Positions 17,664-26,190 of a stretch of 41,970 bases of DNA are shown piece after piece. The notes under the pieces are model-generated. The model searched no databases. It saw only the letters and a list, made by a program, of their open reading frames with translations, and had not been told where the DNA came from. Position numbers and translations under genes: made by a program. Source of the DNA: Butyrivibrio sp. (GTDB lineage Bacteria; Bacillota; Clostridia; Lachnospirales; Lachnospiraceae); assembly GCA_017620235.1 (NCBI GenBank), contig JAFZQT010000020.1, positions 1-41,970 on the forward strand, given 5' to 3'. Numbering within the stretch: position 1 is the first letter of the stretch; each line of letters begins with the position of its first letter.

Positions 17664-18566
17664 ATGAATACAACAGTTGAAATAGCAGGAGTTAAATTTA
17701 AAAATCCCGTGATGACAGCATCGGGAACATTTGGCTCAGGAATGGAATATGCGGATTTTGTAGATCTTAATAAGCTTGGTGCGGTTGTTACCAAGGGCGT
17801 GGCAAATGTGCCGTGGCCCGGCAATCCCGTTCCGCGAGTAGCGGAAGTATACGGTGGTATGCTCAATGCAATTGGCCTTCAGAACCCCGGAATAGATGTT
17901 TTTGTAGAAAGAGACCTTGATTTTTTGAAAAAATATGACACAAAGGTCATTGTAAATGTTTGCGGAAAATCTGTAGAAGATTATCTTGAAGTTGTAGAGA
18001 GACTTGGCGATGAAGAACGAGTAGATATGCTTGAGATCAACGTTTCCTGCCCTAATGTCAAGGAAGGTGCGATAGCATTTGGCCAGAATAAGGATGCTCT
18101 CTATGATATTACTGAGAAGATTAAAAAGGTTGCAAAACAGCCTATTATCATGAAGCTCAGTCCCAATGTGACCAGCATTTCTGAGATGGCGAAGGCGGCA
18201 GAGGCAGCAGGAGCAGATGCTATCTCACTTATAAATACGATCACGGGAATGAAGATTGATATCTATAAGAGAAAATTTGCGCTGGCAAATAAGACAGGAG
18301 GAATGTCAGGTCCTGCAATAAAGCCTGTTGCTGTGAGAATGGTATATGAGGCGTCTCACGCGGTTGACATCCCTGTTATAGGAATGGGCGGAATTGCAAA
18401 TGCCGAGGATGCGATTGAGTTCATCATGGCAGGAGCTACAGCGGTTGCAGTTGGAGCAATGAACTTCCACGATCCTTACACGACTGAAAAAGTTGTGGAT
18501 GGTATCGAAGAGTATATGAAGAAATATGGTGTTGAAGACATTAACGATATTAGGAAAATAGTGTAG
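17664..18566 (+). CDS. pyrD: Dihydroorotate dehydrogenase B, catalytic subunit
   Basis: This FMN enzyme oxidises dihydroorotate to orotate. N-terminal GVKFKNPVMTASGTFG, the active-site loop INVSCPNV with catalytic Cys at about residue 129 (the class 1B base), the KLSPNVTSI strand and the C-terminal phosphate-binding GMGGIANAEDAIEFIMAGA are all present. The class 1B assignment is supported by adjacent pyrK. ATG 17664 is used, with GGAG 9 bases upstream; the open frame extends back into pyrK to 17556, but that part is not homologous. A terminator follows, ending the pyr unit. Downstream pyrE or pyrF genes are not in the window. Confidence 0.95.
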   Translation: MNTTVEIAGVKFKNPVMTASGTFGSGMEYADFVDLNKLGAVVTKGVANVPWPGNPVPRVAEVYGGMLNAIGLQNPGIDVFVERDLDFLKKYDTKVIVNVCGKSVEDYLEVVERLGDEERVDMLEINVSCPNVKEGAIAFGQNKDALYDITEKIKKVAKQPIIMKLSPNVTSISEMAKAAEAAGADAISLINTITGMKIDIYKRKFALANKTGGMSGPAIKPVAVRMVYEASHAVDIPVIGMGGIANAEDAIEFIMAGATAVAVGAMNFHDPYTTEKVVDGIEEYMKKYGVEDINDIRKIV

Positions 18567-18570
18567 ATAA

Positions 18571-18614
18571 AAGAATGATTCATCAGAAGTGTGATTGATG
18601 AATCATTCTTTTTA
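18571..18614 (+). terminator. Terminator of the pyr cluster
   Basis: AGAATGATTCATCA (18572-18585) pairs perfectly with TGATGAATCATTCT (18596-18609), followed by a T run. It lies just after pyrD and marks the left edge of the AT-rich insertion. Confidence 0.9.
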
Positions 18615-18769
18615 ATTTAATACGAGGAAATTTCTCCGAAATTCCTATTAGATTAAAAAAGCTCCGCTATGGATGCGAAGCTTTTAGAATGGTAGATAAT
18701 TGCTTTGCAATGCCGCTTGTATGCAAACATTTAGCGAGCAAAATGATTTTATATAGTGAGATGAAAAGT

Positions 18770-18819
18770 TTGACAACAAAAAAAATATATATTATATTAC
18801 TGACTGAACCTAGTCAGTA
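18770..18819 (+). promoter_or_regulatory. Promoter and TetR operator of the transporter island
   Basis: TTGACA (18770-18775), 17 bases and TATATT (18793-18798) form a strong promoter. A perfect inverted repeat, TACTGACT-GAACCT-AGTCAGTA (18798-18819), covers the predicted start site. This is the usual place for a TetR operator, and the tetR gene begins 18 bases later. Confidence 0.85.
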
Positions 18820-18836
18820 AAAAGGAAAGGGAATTT

Positions 18837-19475
18837 ATGAGAGTATCTAAAGAACCAGAGGAAAGAAAAAAAGAAATAATTGAAACTGCCATGAAGTTGT
18901 TTGCAAAAAGGGGATACAAGCATACACAGATAAAAGATATTGTTGGGAGTATTGGAGTTGCACAGGGATTATTCTATTACTATTTTAAATCTAAAGAAGA
19001 AGTAATGGAGGCAGTGGCCGAAGAGTATGCAAAAAAAATATTGTATTCTGTAGAGGTGACAATAAATTCTAGAGATACAGTTCTTGAGAAATTGGATGAA
19101 GTAGCAAAATCATTTATTATGATGTCGCAAGATCAAGAAGATATATTTATAGAAATACAGAATGCTGATGATGGGATAATACATGAGAAAGTATTTAAGT
19201 ACTTAATTGAAAAACTCATACCTAAGATTGTTGAAATAGTAAAAATAGGCAATGAATCCGGGGAGTGTAATTGCAAGAATCCTGAACTATATACTCAAAT
19301 ATTATTATATGGCGTATCAGAAAAATTAAATAAAGTATCTTCCGAAAAAAAAATGGAAATATTTATTAGTAATCTTAGTGCATTAAAAAACTTCGTAATA
19401 AAAATATATGGCATCAGGGAGGAACAGAAAAATGAGCAAACACGAAGTAACAATTGGAATGACACAAGAAATTAA
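18837..19475 (+). CDS. TetR-family transcriptional repressor
   Basis: 212 residues. The DNA-binding domain lies at about residues 10-58, with EIIETAMKLFAKRGYKHTQI and the recognition helix region GVAQGLFYYYFKSKEEVMEA. The rest is an all-helical ligand-binding domain with no recognisable ligand motif. AAGGAAAGGG precedes ATG 18837. It probably represses its own promoter and the downstream ABC exporter, as is common for TetR regulators beside export genes. Codon use is much more AT-rich (ATA, AAA, AGA) than in pyrD upstream, in keeping with horizontal acquisition. Its last 45 bases overlap the radical SAM remnant. Confidence 0.9.
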   Translation: MRVSKEPEERKKEIIETAMKLFAKRGYKHTQIKDIVGSIGVAQGLFYYYFKSKEEVMEAVAEEYAKKILYSVEVTINSRDTVLEKLDEVAKSFIMMSQDQEDIFIEIQNADDGIIHEKVFKYLIEKLIPKIVEIVKIGNESGECNCKNPELYTQILLYGVSEKLNKVSSEKKMEIFISNLSALKNFVIKIYGIREEQKNEQTRSNNWNDTRN

Positions 19476-20116
19476 AGAGTTAATGTATGTGGAGGGGTAT
19501 GCAAGTGAAAGTACCAGAATAGCTGAATTTATTGCAGCTAAGGGAGAGAGGTTTAGTTATGACAGAGAAAATAACCGCTATTTCATAAATACGTTTTACC
19601 CATCATTTCCAAGTAAGGCTTGGAATTAATGAAATTAGAATAGTACTGCCTATTCCACAAGGAAACTTGGAAAGTGAAAATAGGCGAGAAATAGCAAATT
19701 TGTATATTGATGCTATTAGGTTCGTTAAAAATATAAAAAAAGAATATGCAAATAAAGCAGAGTATCCGCAAATTACAAATTTCTGCGAATTTGAAAGTGC
19801 TTCATACATGGGATGCGCAGCAGGTGCAAATTATATATCGATTAATAATGATGGTTTGGTTACACCATGTGTGGCAGTACCTCTTTCATTCGGAAATATA
19901 CGAGAAAATAGGTTAAAAGAAATATTTAATGATATGGGGAAATATTTCCCACGGTCTGGGAAAGTTTGCTATGGGAAAACATCTGGCAAGATAATACAGA
20001 AAAAGAAAATCAATACTGATATAACGCCAATTTCAGAAAGACAATCAAAGGAAGTGGCTAGTGAGTGCATTAAGTCGGAAAGTAGAGCGGCAATTTTTGA
20101 CTGCTTTGTATCATAA
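19431..20116 (+). pseudogene. Radical SAM/SPASM gene remnant with the catalytic core deleted
   Basis: The 5' part (19431-19629; ATG after GGGAGGAAC) encodes about 65 residues ending NTFYPSFPSKAWN, typical of the segment before a radical SAM core, then a stop. The 3' part, in another frame, resumes at GINEIRIVLPIPQGNLE (about 19625) and carries a SPASM-like end: GCAAGANYISINNDGLVTPC followed by SFGNI and LKEIFNDM. The radical SAM core with CxxxCxxC and the TIM-barrel strands is absent, although the two parts almost touch. The simplest reading is an internal deletion that also shifted the frame near 19620, leaving two ends of one gene. An alternative is two small functional proteins, which seems less likely. 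Confidence 0.68.
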
Positions 20117-20142
20117 AAAATAAAGTAGAGGGATTGTTACAA

Positions 20143-20439
20143 ATGGCGAAAATTAGAGGAACAGGTATTTTCATACCAGATATATACTGTGATGATGATT
20201 TTATAGAAAGATATGGGAAAAGAGCCGAAGCAGCCAGTAAACTCATTGGACATAAGACGCATTATTCGGCTACAGATATAAGAACTGGTAAATTAAAATA
20301 TAGTAATACCGAAATGGCTGAAAAAGCTGCTAGAAATGCTATAGAGGATGCTGGAATAAGTATAAATGATATTGGGATGATAATTTATGCTGCAGAAAAC
20401 ACACAATGGCAGCACGCTGTTTTGTATATTGAGTGGTAG
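20143..20439 (+). pseudogene. Truncated FabH-like 3-oxoacyl-ACP synthase III remnant
   Basis: 98 residues starting MAKIRGTGIFIPDIY, a clear ketosynthase III N-terminus, running through SNTEMAEKAARNAIEDAG and IGMIIYAAEN. Family members have about 330 residues with a Cys-His-Asn triad; none of these residues is left. The last residues QHAVLYIEW resemble the final strand of FabH proteins (WGAVLLxW-like), so this may again be an internal deletion joining the start and end of the gene, at about 20405. An AGAGGGA site precedes ATG 20143. It sits between the radical SAM remnant and the ABC exporter, suggesting a former biosynthesis-plus-export cluster. Confidence 0.65.
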
Positions 20440-20456
20440 AAGAAGGGAGGACTAAT

Positions 20457-21158
20457 ATGGCGGCATTATCATTTAGTCATGTAGTAAAGGAATATAAGGT
20501 AGGAAAAGGCAAAGTAAGAGCATTAGACGATGCTACGTTCGATATAGATGCAGGAAAAGTAACGGTTATATTGGGACCAAGTGGTTCGGGGAAAAGTACT
20601 ACTCTTAATCTAATTGGAGGGATGGATAGATTAAGTAGTGGAACTATTACTGTAAATGGTAAGGATATTTCGAATATTTCAGAGAAGGCTTTAACAGATT
20701 ACAGAAGAAGAAAAATTGGTTTTGTATTTCAATTCTATAATCTTATACCATCGTTAAATGCAATCGAAAATATTAGTATAGTTGAAAAAATGACAGATGA
20801 TGCGTTGAATCCAGCGCAGATGTTAAAGGACGTTGGACTTGAAAACAGAGCAAAGCATTTTCCTTCAGAATTATCGGGAGGCGAGCTACAAAGACTTTCG
20901 ATTGCGAGAGCGCTTTGCAAAAATCCAGATATTTTGCTATGTGATGAGCCGACAGGAGCATTAGATAGTGCAACGGGGAGAACAGTTCTTGAATTATTAG
21001 TAGATATGGCAAGAAACTATAATAAGACGGTAGTGATAGTGACACACAATGCTTCGATTGCATTGTGTGCGGACAAAGTTATCCACCTTAAAGATGGAAA
21101 AATTGAAAGAATAGAGATGAATGATAATCCGTTAAGAGTCGGTGAGGTTAACTGGTAA
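20457..21158 (+). CDS. ABC transporter ATP-binding protein, MacB/LolD type
   Basis: 233 residues with a complete nucleotide-binding domain: Walker A GPSGSGKST (residues 40-48), Q-loop FVFQFYNLIPSLNA (typical of the LolD/MacB/FtsE class), signature LSGGELQR (from residue 139), Walker B ILLCDEPTGALD and H-loop VTHNASIA. The protein powers a type VII (mechanotransmission) transporter with the FtsX-like permease that overlaps its stop codon (TAATG). GGGAGG precedes ATG 20457. It is AT-rich like the rest of the island. Family members export peptides or lipoproteins or drive bacitracin-type resistance; no further choice is possible here. Confidence 0.93.
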   Translation: MAALSFSHVVKEYKVGKGKVRALDDATFDIDAGKVTVILGPSGSGKSTTLNLIGGMDRLSSGTITVNGKDISNISEKALTDYRRRKIGFVFQFYNLIPSLNAIENISIVEKMTDDALNPAQMLKDVGLENRAKHFPSELSGGELQRLSIARALCKNPDILLCDEPTGALDSATGRTVLELLVDMARNYNKTVVIVTHNASIALCADKVIHLKDGKIERIEMNDNPLRVGEVNW

Positions 21159-23461
21159 TGAGAAAACTAATAAAAAAGATGTTTCGTGATTTGTGGCAAT
21201 TGAAATCTCAATTTGTATCAATATTTCTGATGTGCATGCTGGGAATGTTGATTTATTCAGGAATTGAGGGCGTATGGAATGGAATGCAGATTCAAAAAGA
21301 TAATTATTTTTCAGAGACAAATGTTGCAGATATTTGGGTAAATGCTTTAAAAATTAATACAGATGAAGCGGATGACATTAAAGAAATAGATGGAATAGCT
21401 ACTATCCAACTGAGCGCAGTAATGGACGCGTATTTAGATAAAGAGACAGAAGAAAATATTCGACTTATTGCCAATGATACAAACGAAATATCTATTCCTA
21501 TGATACAGGAAGGCAGCGATTACAACTGCAAAAGTAGTGGAATATGGTTGGACTATGACTATGCTAATGCAAAGAATCTAAAGGCGGGAGATAGAATAAA
21601 AATCTTTTATGATGATATAGAAACAGAACTTACTGTTCAAGGGCTGGTTTATGGCGTGGATTTTATTAGCTATACAGGTACAACTACAGCAATGATTCCT
21701 AACCATGAAAGATATACATATGGATTTGTTTCGTTTGATACGTTGAAAAAATTAAACGATAATGTTGAATATAATCAATTGAAAATAAAATTAGCAGATG
21801 AAGCAGATAGTTCAGCTATAAAAGGGAAAATAAAAACAATACTGAGGCAAAAATATTTTAGTTGCATTACAAGGGAGGAAAATACAAATATTTCATCCTA
21901 TGTAAATAAAATTGGACAGATTAGAAAAATGTCAATTATGTTTTCCGTTATTTTTTTTCTGTTATCTCTTTTGACAATCAGAACAACAATGAAAAGAGTT
22001 GTGCAGAAGCAAAGAACTCAAATAGGAATAATGAAAGCATTAGGATTTTATTCTATACAAATTAAAGTTCATTACGCTTTATATGGATTAGTAGTTAGTA
22101 TAACGGGAACAATAATAGGTTATTTAATTGCACCGTATACAATAACACCGGCTTTATTGGATTTGCAAAAAGATTTTTATAGCTTACCGAATTGGAATGG
22201 CGAAAATTCTATATTTTCAATCTATTTAATCGTGTTAATGGTTTTAATTTGCAGTGCAACGGCATGGTTATCAAGTAGTAAAATTGTAAGGGAAATGCCG
22301 GCAGATTCATTGAGAAACGAAGTGTTGGAAAGTAGTAAAAAAACATTTTTTGAAAAGATACCTGCATTTTGGGATAGTCTTAGTTTTGAGTGGAGATGGG
22401 TAATAAGAGATGCGGGCAAGAAAAAAATTAGAACGATAATAGGAATAATAGGTGTATTGGGAAGCATGGTGCTTCTAATGTCAAGCTTTGGAGTACAAGA
22501 CACAGTTACAGAGATTAATAACAGAATATATGGTAGAGAATATTCCTATTATGAGAAATTAAAGTTAAATAATGCGAGCGATGAGACAATAAGTTCTATA
22601 AACGAAAAGCTTAGTGATGATTGCCAATGGATATACGAAGGAATGGTTGAAAGTCAAAGTTCAGAAAAAATTGTTACAGAGAATTTTTTTGTAATTGACA
22701 GGGGATATTATTGGACATTGTTTGATACTAAAAATAAGATAATTGATTTGCCGACAGACGGGATTGTTGTATCAAAGAAGGTTGCAACTGACTTAAGCGT
22801 GGCTGAAAATTCGTATATAAGCATTCTGTATAATGGGGATAATATTTGTATGAAGGTGGATCAGATAGTTGATATAAATTCTCCACAGGGAATATTTGTG
22901 AGTAAAGAGAGTTGGATAAATGCAGGAAATACTTTTTGCCCGAACACATTATTGGCTGGTGATAACTTAAATCTTGAAGATGTTAAGGAAATGGATGCTA
23001 TAACTGAGACAGTTAGTCTGGAAAGTCAATATGATGATGCCGGTAGCATAATGTTAAGTGTAAAAGGTGTAATATTGATGCTTCTTGCAGCGGCAGTTCT
23101 TTTAAGTGTGGTTATACTATATAATTTGGGCCTATTAAATTATACGGAAAAGTACAGAGAGTATGCGACGCTTAGAGTTCTTGGCGCATACAATAAAGAA
23201 ATTAAGGATTTAATATTTAAGAATAGTATATTGACTATAGTAATTGGATGGTTAATAGGGACGGTAGCGGGATGGATGTTTTTGACGGTGTATGTGCGGA
23301 CTGTGTCAACATCATCAATAGTGTACTCGCCATATTTAAAGATTAGTTCATATGTGTTGAGCACCATAATTGCGTTGGGGTGTTCATTCGTTGTTAATGT
23401 AATTGTTTCTAAAAAGGCTGTACATATAGATATGGTGGAATCACTTAAATCTGTTGAATAA
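21158..23461 (+). CDS. FtsX-like ABC transporter permease
   Basis: 767 residues. One membrane segment lies near residues 15-35, then an extracytoplasmic domain to about 260. Three helices follow at about 263-370, with a further segment at about 430-450, a second extracytoplasmic domain, and three helices at about 636-750. The two repeats each contain the FtsX-type motif: RTQIGIMKALGFYSIQIK in the first and YATLRVLGAYNKEIKDLIF in the second. This is the duplicated permease layout seen in many Firmicute exporters. It pairs with the preceding ATPase gene, which it overlaps by one base. The protein appears intact, so the export function may have outlived the broken biosynthetic genes. Confidence 0.9.
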   Translation: MRKLIKKMFRDLWQLKSQFVSIFLMCMLGMLIYSGIEGVWNGMQIQKDNYFSETNVADIWVNALKINTDEADDIKEIDGIATIQLSAVMDAYLDKETEENIRLIANDTNEISIPMIQEGSDYNCKSSGIWLDYDYANAKNLKAGDRIKIFYDDIETELTVQGLVYGVDFISYTGTTTAMIPNHERYTYGFVSFDTLKKLNDNVEYNQLKIKLADEADSSAIKGKIKTILRQKYFSCITREENTNISSYVNKIGQIRKMSIMFSVIFFLLSLLTIRTTMKRVVQKQRTQIGIMKALGFYSIQIKVHYALYGLVVSITGTIIGYLIAPYTITPALLDLQKDFYSLPNWNGENSIFSIYLIVLMVLICSATAWLSSSKIVREMPADSLRNEVLESSKKTFFEKIPAFWDSLSFEWRWVIRDAGKKKIRTIIGIIGVLGSMVLLMSSFGVQDTVTEINNRIYGREYSYYEKLKLNNASDETISSINEKLSDDCQWIYEGMVESQSSEKIVTENFFVIDRGYYWTLFDTKNKIIDLPTDGIVVSKKVATDLSVAENSYISILYNGDNICMKVDQIVDINSPQGIFVSKESWINAGNTFCPNTLLAGDNLNLEDVKEMDAITETVSLESQYDDAGSIMLSVKGVILMLLAAAVLLSVVILYNLGLLNYTEKYREYATLRVLGAYNKEIKDLIFKNSILTIVIGWLIGTVAGWMFLTVYVRTVSTSSIVYSPYLKISSYVLSTIIALGCSFVVNVIVSKKAVHIDMVESLKSVE

Positions 23462-23643
23462 AAAAACTGGGGTATTAAATATCACCCTTTGTTACCAGAT
23501 AAGTAGAGTTTATTCGTAAGATTGTGTAAATAGTTCTTTTATCTATATATAATCAATCCTTTAACGTTTTTTTATATTGTAATGGTAGAATAAAAAACGA
23601 ACAGACAAGGGGACGCAAGGAAGCGGTCTGTAAAGGAAAGATT

Positions 23644-23940
23644 ATGAAGAAGATAGTAGAAGCATTATTATATGCAGTATGTGCAGCAATAGCATTGGTT
23701 TTTCTGATTATTTTCATATCCACGATCAGCCCGGCAGCACATGATGTGCTTAGCGGAGTTGCGACAGATGTTGCGGTAATGAGGGTAGAGCGGATGGCAG
23801 AGCTTGAAAACAGCGATGCAGAAGGCGTTCAGGTTACAGAAGCAGCAAGTACCGATGCATCGGAAGAACCAAGATCTGAAGCTAAGATATATGAAGAACA
23901 TATGACCAACATGAAAAAAGGACTTCACTTAGATGAGTGA
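23644..23940 (+). CDS. Small single-pass membrane protein
   Basis: 98 residues with one strong hydrophobic segment (about residues 7-30), then an acidic tail rich in Glu, Ala and Ser. GGAAAG precedes ATG 23644. GC-rich codons mark the return to host-like DNA after the island. No family is recognised; its last codons form part of the terminator stem. The 182 bases between the island's last gene and this one are AT-rich and hold no gene that I can see; a weak stem (about 23470-23490) could end the permease transcript. Confidence 0.6.
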   Translation: MKKIVEALLYAVCAAIALVFLIIFISTISPAAHDVLSGVATDVAVMRVERMAELENSDAEGVQVTEAASTDASEEPRSEAKIYEEHMTNMKKGLHLDE

Positions 23941-23966
23941 TCATCGAAAGTGAAAGTCCTTTTTTG
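23914..23966. terminator. Bidirectional terminator overlapping the small membrane gene
   Basis: AAAAAAGGACTTCACTT (23914-23930) pairs with AAGTGAAAGTCCTTTTTT (with one bulge) at about 23948-23965. A-rich and T-rich flanks serve both converging genes. Confidence 0.8.
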
Positions 23967-23980
23967 TTACTAGCAACGTA

Positions 23981-24604
23981 TTATTCTGTCAATGTTTTGC
24001 CGGTTAATTCATCAAAGCCTTTCATAACTGCATCGAAGGTGTTTTTCGAAATCTCAGGAAGTTCGCCTCCCCAAGTTTTCTCTGCCTGAGCATATCCCTT
24101 CTCAAAAGCAGCTCTCATTTTTTCAAGCTTTTCAGGATCGTTTCCGGCTAGAGTGGTGGCAAAATCAAGGATTCGCTCTGAGGTCTGTTTTACACCCCAG
24201 TATCCGTCCTCGGAAATGTCAGCCTCTGCCTGTGCTTTGGTCGCTGCATCTACTGTGAAGTCGCCTTTTGCAAGGAACTTCCACATTGAGTCTTCATCGT
24301 TGTCAGAATTGGCGATGCCGTAGGCTTTTGCCTGCTTGCCCATCATCTTCTGAACAATGTTCAAAAGTTGCTGCTGGCGCATTGCTACATCTGCCTGCAT
24401 CTGCTTGATGATTTTGGTCCGGTCCGCTTCTTTGGAGGATACGTTCTTATTATCGCTCTCCTCGGATTTTTCGAACACGGCTGCAGCCTGAGTCTTTTCC
24501 TTTACTTCATCTGCTTTGCTCTTCTCGTCAACAGACGGATTAACTGATGAAGCATAGGTGGTTGCGATGTTGTTAGTAACCTCGGTAATTCCGTTTACGC
24601 CCAT
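23981..24604 (-). CDS. Conserved-looking protein of unknown function
   Basis: 207 residues, no signal peptide or membrane segment. The first about 70 residues are low-complexity and charged (Lys, Glu, Ser, Asp). A helical middle with QMQADVAMRQQQLLNIVQKM follows, and then a compact domain: ISEDGYWGVKQTSERILDFA, FEKGYAQAEKTWGGELPEI and FDAVMKGFDEL. This C-terminal pattern (YWGV, ERI.DFA, F..GY..A...WG) resembles a small helical domain found in many bacterial proteins of unknown role (DUF5610-like by memory; not certain). AAGGAG precedes ATG at 24604. It is transcribed alone, converging with the gene before and diverging from ispE. Confidence 0.7.
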   Translation of the reverse strand: MGVNGITEVTNNIATTYASSVNPSVDEKSKADEVKEKTQAAAVFEKSEESDNKNVSSKEADRTKIIKQMQADVAMRQQQLLNIVQKMMGKQAKAYGIANSDNDEDSMWKFLAKGDFTVDAATKAQAEADISEDGYWGVKQTSERILDFATTLAGNDPEKLEKMRAAFEKGYAQAEKTWGGELPEISKNTFDAVMKGFDELTGKTLTE

Positions 24605-24797
24605 ATCGAACTCCTTTTCTGCGACAGGGTACTAAATACCGCGCTGAAACGAAACTATGGTTTACCTAATCACCATATCGGCATTTTTATAAAAAACTTT
24701 AGCGGAATATCGAAAATTTTTCAAAATTTTATTTTTTCCTTGAGTTTGTTGTATGGTAGTGAGAAGATGTAGAAAAATAAACACGGAGTATTTGACT

Positions 24798-25673
24798 ATG
24801 AAGATAGAGAGAAAAGCATATGCAAAGATAAATCTCGGACTTGATGTGACGGGCGTTCGAGAGGATGGATACCACATTGTAAAGATGATTATGCAGAATG
24901 TGGACCTGTACGATACGCTTACATTTGAAGATAATGACAGCGGTGAGATTGTTCTGACTGCGTCTACAGATAAAATTGAGACTGACGAGCGCAACCTCAT
25001 CTGCAAAGTTGCGAAGCAGTTGAAAGAAAAGTTCGATGTAAAAAAGGGTGTGACTATGCATCTTGTTAAGAGAATTCCTGTGGCAGCCGGAATGGCAGGG
25101 GGAAGTACTGACGGTGCAGCAACATACCTTGCTCTGAATGAGTTATGGGAACTTGGGCTCAGTAAAAAAGAACTCTGCGAGCTTGCGGTGTCATTGGGAG
25201 CAGATATTCCTTATTGTATAATGGGAGGAACAGCTCTTGCCGAGGGAATTGGTGAGGAGCTCACACCTATAAGCGATATGCCCGATTGTCATTTGGTAAT
25301 CGCAAAACCTGCAATAGACGTTTCAACCGGATGGGTATATAAGGAACTCGACAGTAAGGAAGTGATCACACATCCTGATATTGACGGTATTAAGGCGGCA
25401 ATTGAAGCGGGTGACCTTAATAAGATGTGCTCGCTTATCGGAAATGTCCTAGAGGATGTCACAGCGACTAAGTACAAAGAAGTCGGTCAGCTTGAAGAGA
25501 TATTGCGAAAAGAGGGAGCAGTCGGCGCATTTATGACAGGAAGCGGCCCTACTGTTTTTGGAGTGTTTGATAAAAAAGAAACTGCGGAAGCGGGATATAA
25601 AGCAGTAGTAGAAAGTAAACTTGCTCCGGAAGTTTTTTTGTCCGCTTCAATAAATCCCGTTAAAGAGGGTTAA
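24798..25673 (+). CDS. ispE: 4-diphosphocytidyl-2-C-methyl-D-erythritol kinase
   Basis: IspE phosphorylates CDP-methylerythritol in the MEP route to isoprenoids. GHMP-kinase motifs are present: N-terminal AYAKINLGLDV, the ATP loop PVAAGMAGGSTDGAATYLAL and the C-terminal GAFMTGSGPTVFGVF. The 291-residue length is standard. I use ATG 24798 after GGAG (24785-24788); the frame is open to 24753, but homology begins at MKIERKAYAKIN. The DUF1934-like gene starts 9 bases after its stop, so they are probably co-transcribed. Confidence 0.95.
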   Translation: MKIERKAYAKINLGLDVTGVREDGYHIVKMIMQNVDLYDTLTFEDNDSGEIVLTASTDKIETDERNLICKVAKQLKEKFDVKKGVTMHLVKRIPVAAGMAGGSTDGAATYLALNELWELGLSKKELCELAVSLGADIPYCIMGGTALAEGIGEELTPISDMPDCHLVIAKPAIDVSTGWVYKELDSKEVITHPDIDGIKAAIEAGDLNKMCSLIGNVLEDVTATKYKEVGQLEEILRKEGAVGAFMTGSGPTVFGVFDKKETAEAGYKAVVESKLAPEVFLSASINPVKEG

Positions 25674-25681
25674 GATAAGGT

Positions 25682-26122
25682 ATGAAGAAAAAAGTTGATA
25701 TAAATGTGGCAGGAATCCACATAAGAGACGGAAATGAGGAAGAACGCATAGATACAAGCTCCGGCGGTATATATGAGGTGATGACGGACGGATCTGTGTG
25801 TGTAGAATACGAAGAGGTGCAGGATATGGGAGGTCAGAGGATAAAGATTTCCAATAAAGTCACTGTACCTTCAGACTTAAAAAGTGTAGAGATTGTGCGT
25901 ATGGGGGCAATGAATTCCAAGATGGTCTTTGGATCTGAGGAATATACAATGGATTACAATACCCCGTATGGTTCGATGCAGATGGAAGTCATCACAAAAA
26001 GTCTTGATTTTAAGAATGAAGAGAACGGCTTGATAGGTGAGATTTCTGCTGAATACATAATTAAAGCCGGGGATGAGATTCTTTCCGACTCTAAAATGAT
26101 AATTGAGATAAAGCACAGATAA
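25682..26122 (+). CDS. DUF1934-like beta-barrel protein
   Basis: 146 residues. The pattern of an N-terminal KKKVDINVAGI strand, SSGGIYEVMTDGSVCVEYEE, then VEIVRMGAMNSKMVF, a central YNTPYGSMQMEVITKSL and C-terminal AEYIIKAGDEILSD fits the small cytoplasmic DUF1934/YwiB family (calycin-like barrel). The function of the family is unknown. It follows ispE closely and is ended by a bidirectional hairpin. The ribosome site is weak (AAGATAAGG). Confidence 0.8.
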   Translation: MKKKVDINVAGIHIRDGNEEERIDTSSGGIYEVMTDGSVCVEYEEVQDMGGQRIKISNKVTVPSDLKSVEIVRMGAMNSKMVFGSEEYTMDYNTPYGSMQMEVITKSLDFKNEENGLIGEISAEYIIKAGDEILSDSKMIIEIKHR

Positions 26123-26123
26123 T

Positions 26124-26168
26124 AAAAAGAGCTCTCACAGGTTGGATAGTCCAACCCGGAGAGCTTTT
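26124..26168. terminator. Bidirectional terminator
   Basis: A two-part stem: GCTCTC (26131-26136) pairs with GAGAGC (26159-26164), and inner GGTTGG (26140-26145) pairs with CCAACC (26151-26156). AAAAAG lies on the left and TTTT on the right, so it serves both converging genes. Confidence 0.75.
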
Positions 26169-26190
26169 GTACGTTTTATTTGAGAAAATA

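Noticed and set aside
18657..18685. AAAAGCT/AGCTTTT stem between pyrD and the TetR gene
   Set aside because: Possible hairpin, but without an adjacent gene to terminate and with a large unpaired loop; might be a relic of the insertion edge.
23600..23643. GGGGACGCAAGGAAGC before the small membrane gene recalls part of a GEMM (cyclic di-GMP) riboswitch
   Set aside because: Only one short word matches; the paired helices and the receptor for the tetraloop are missing, and the leader is too short.
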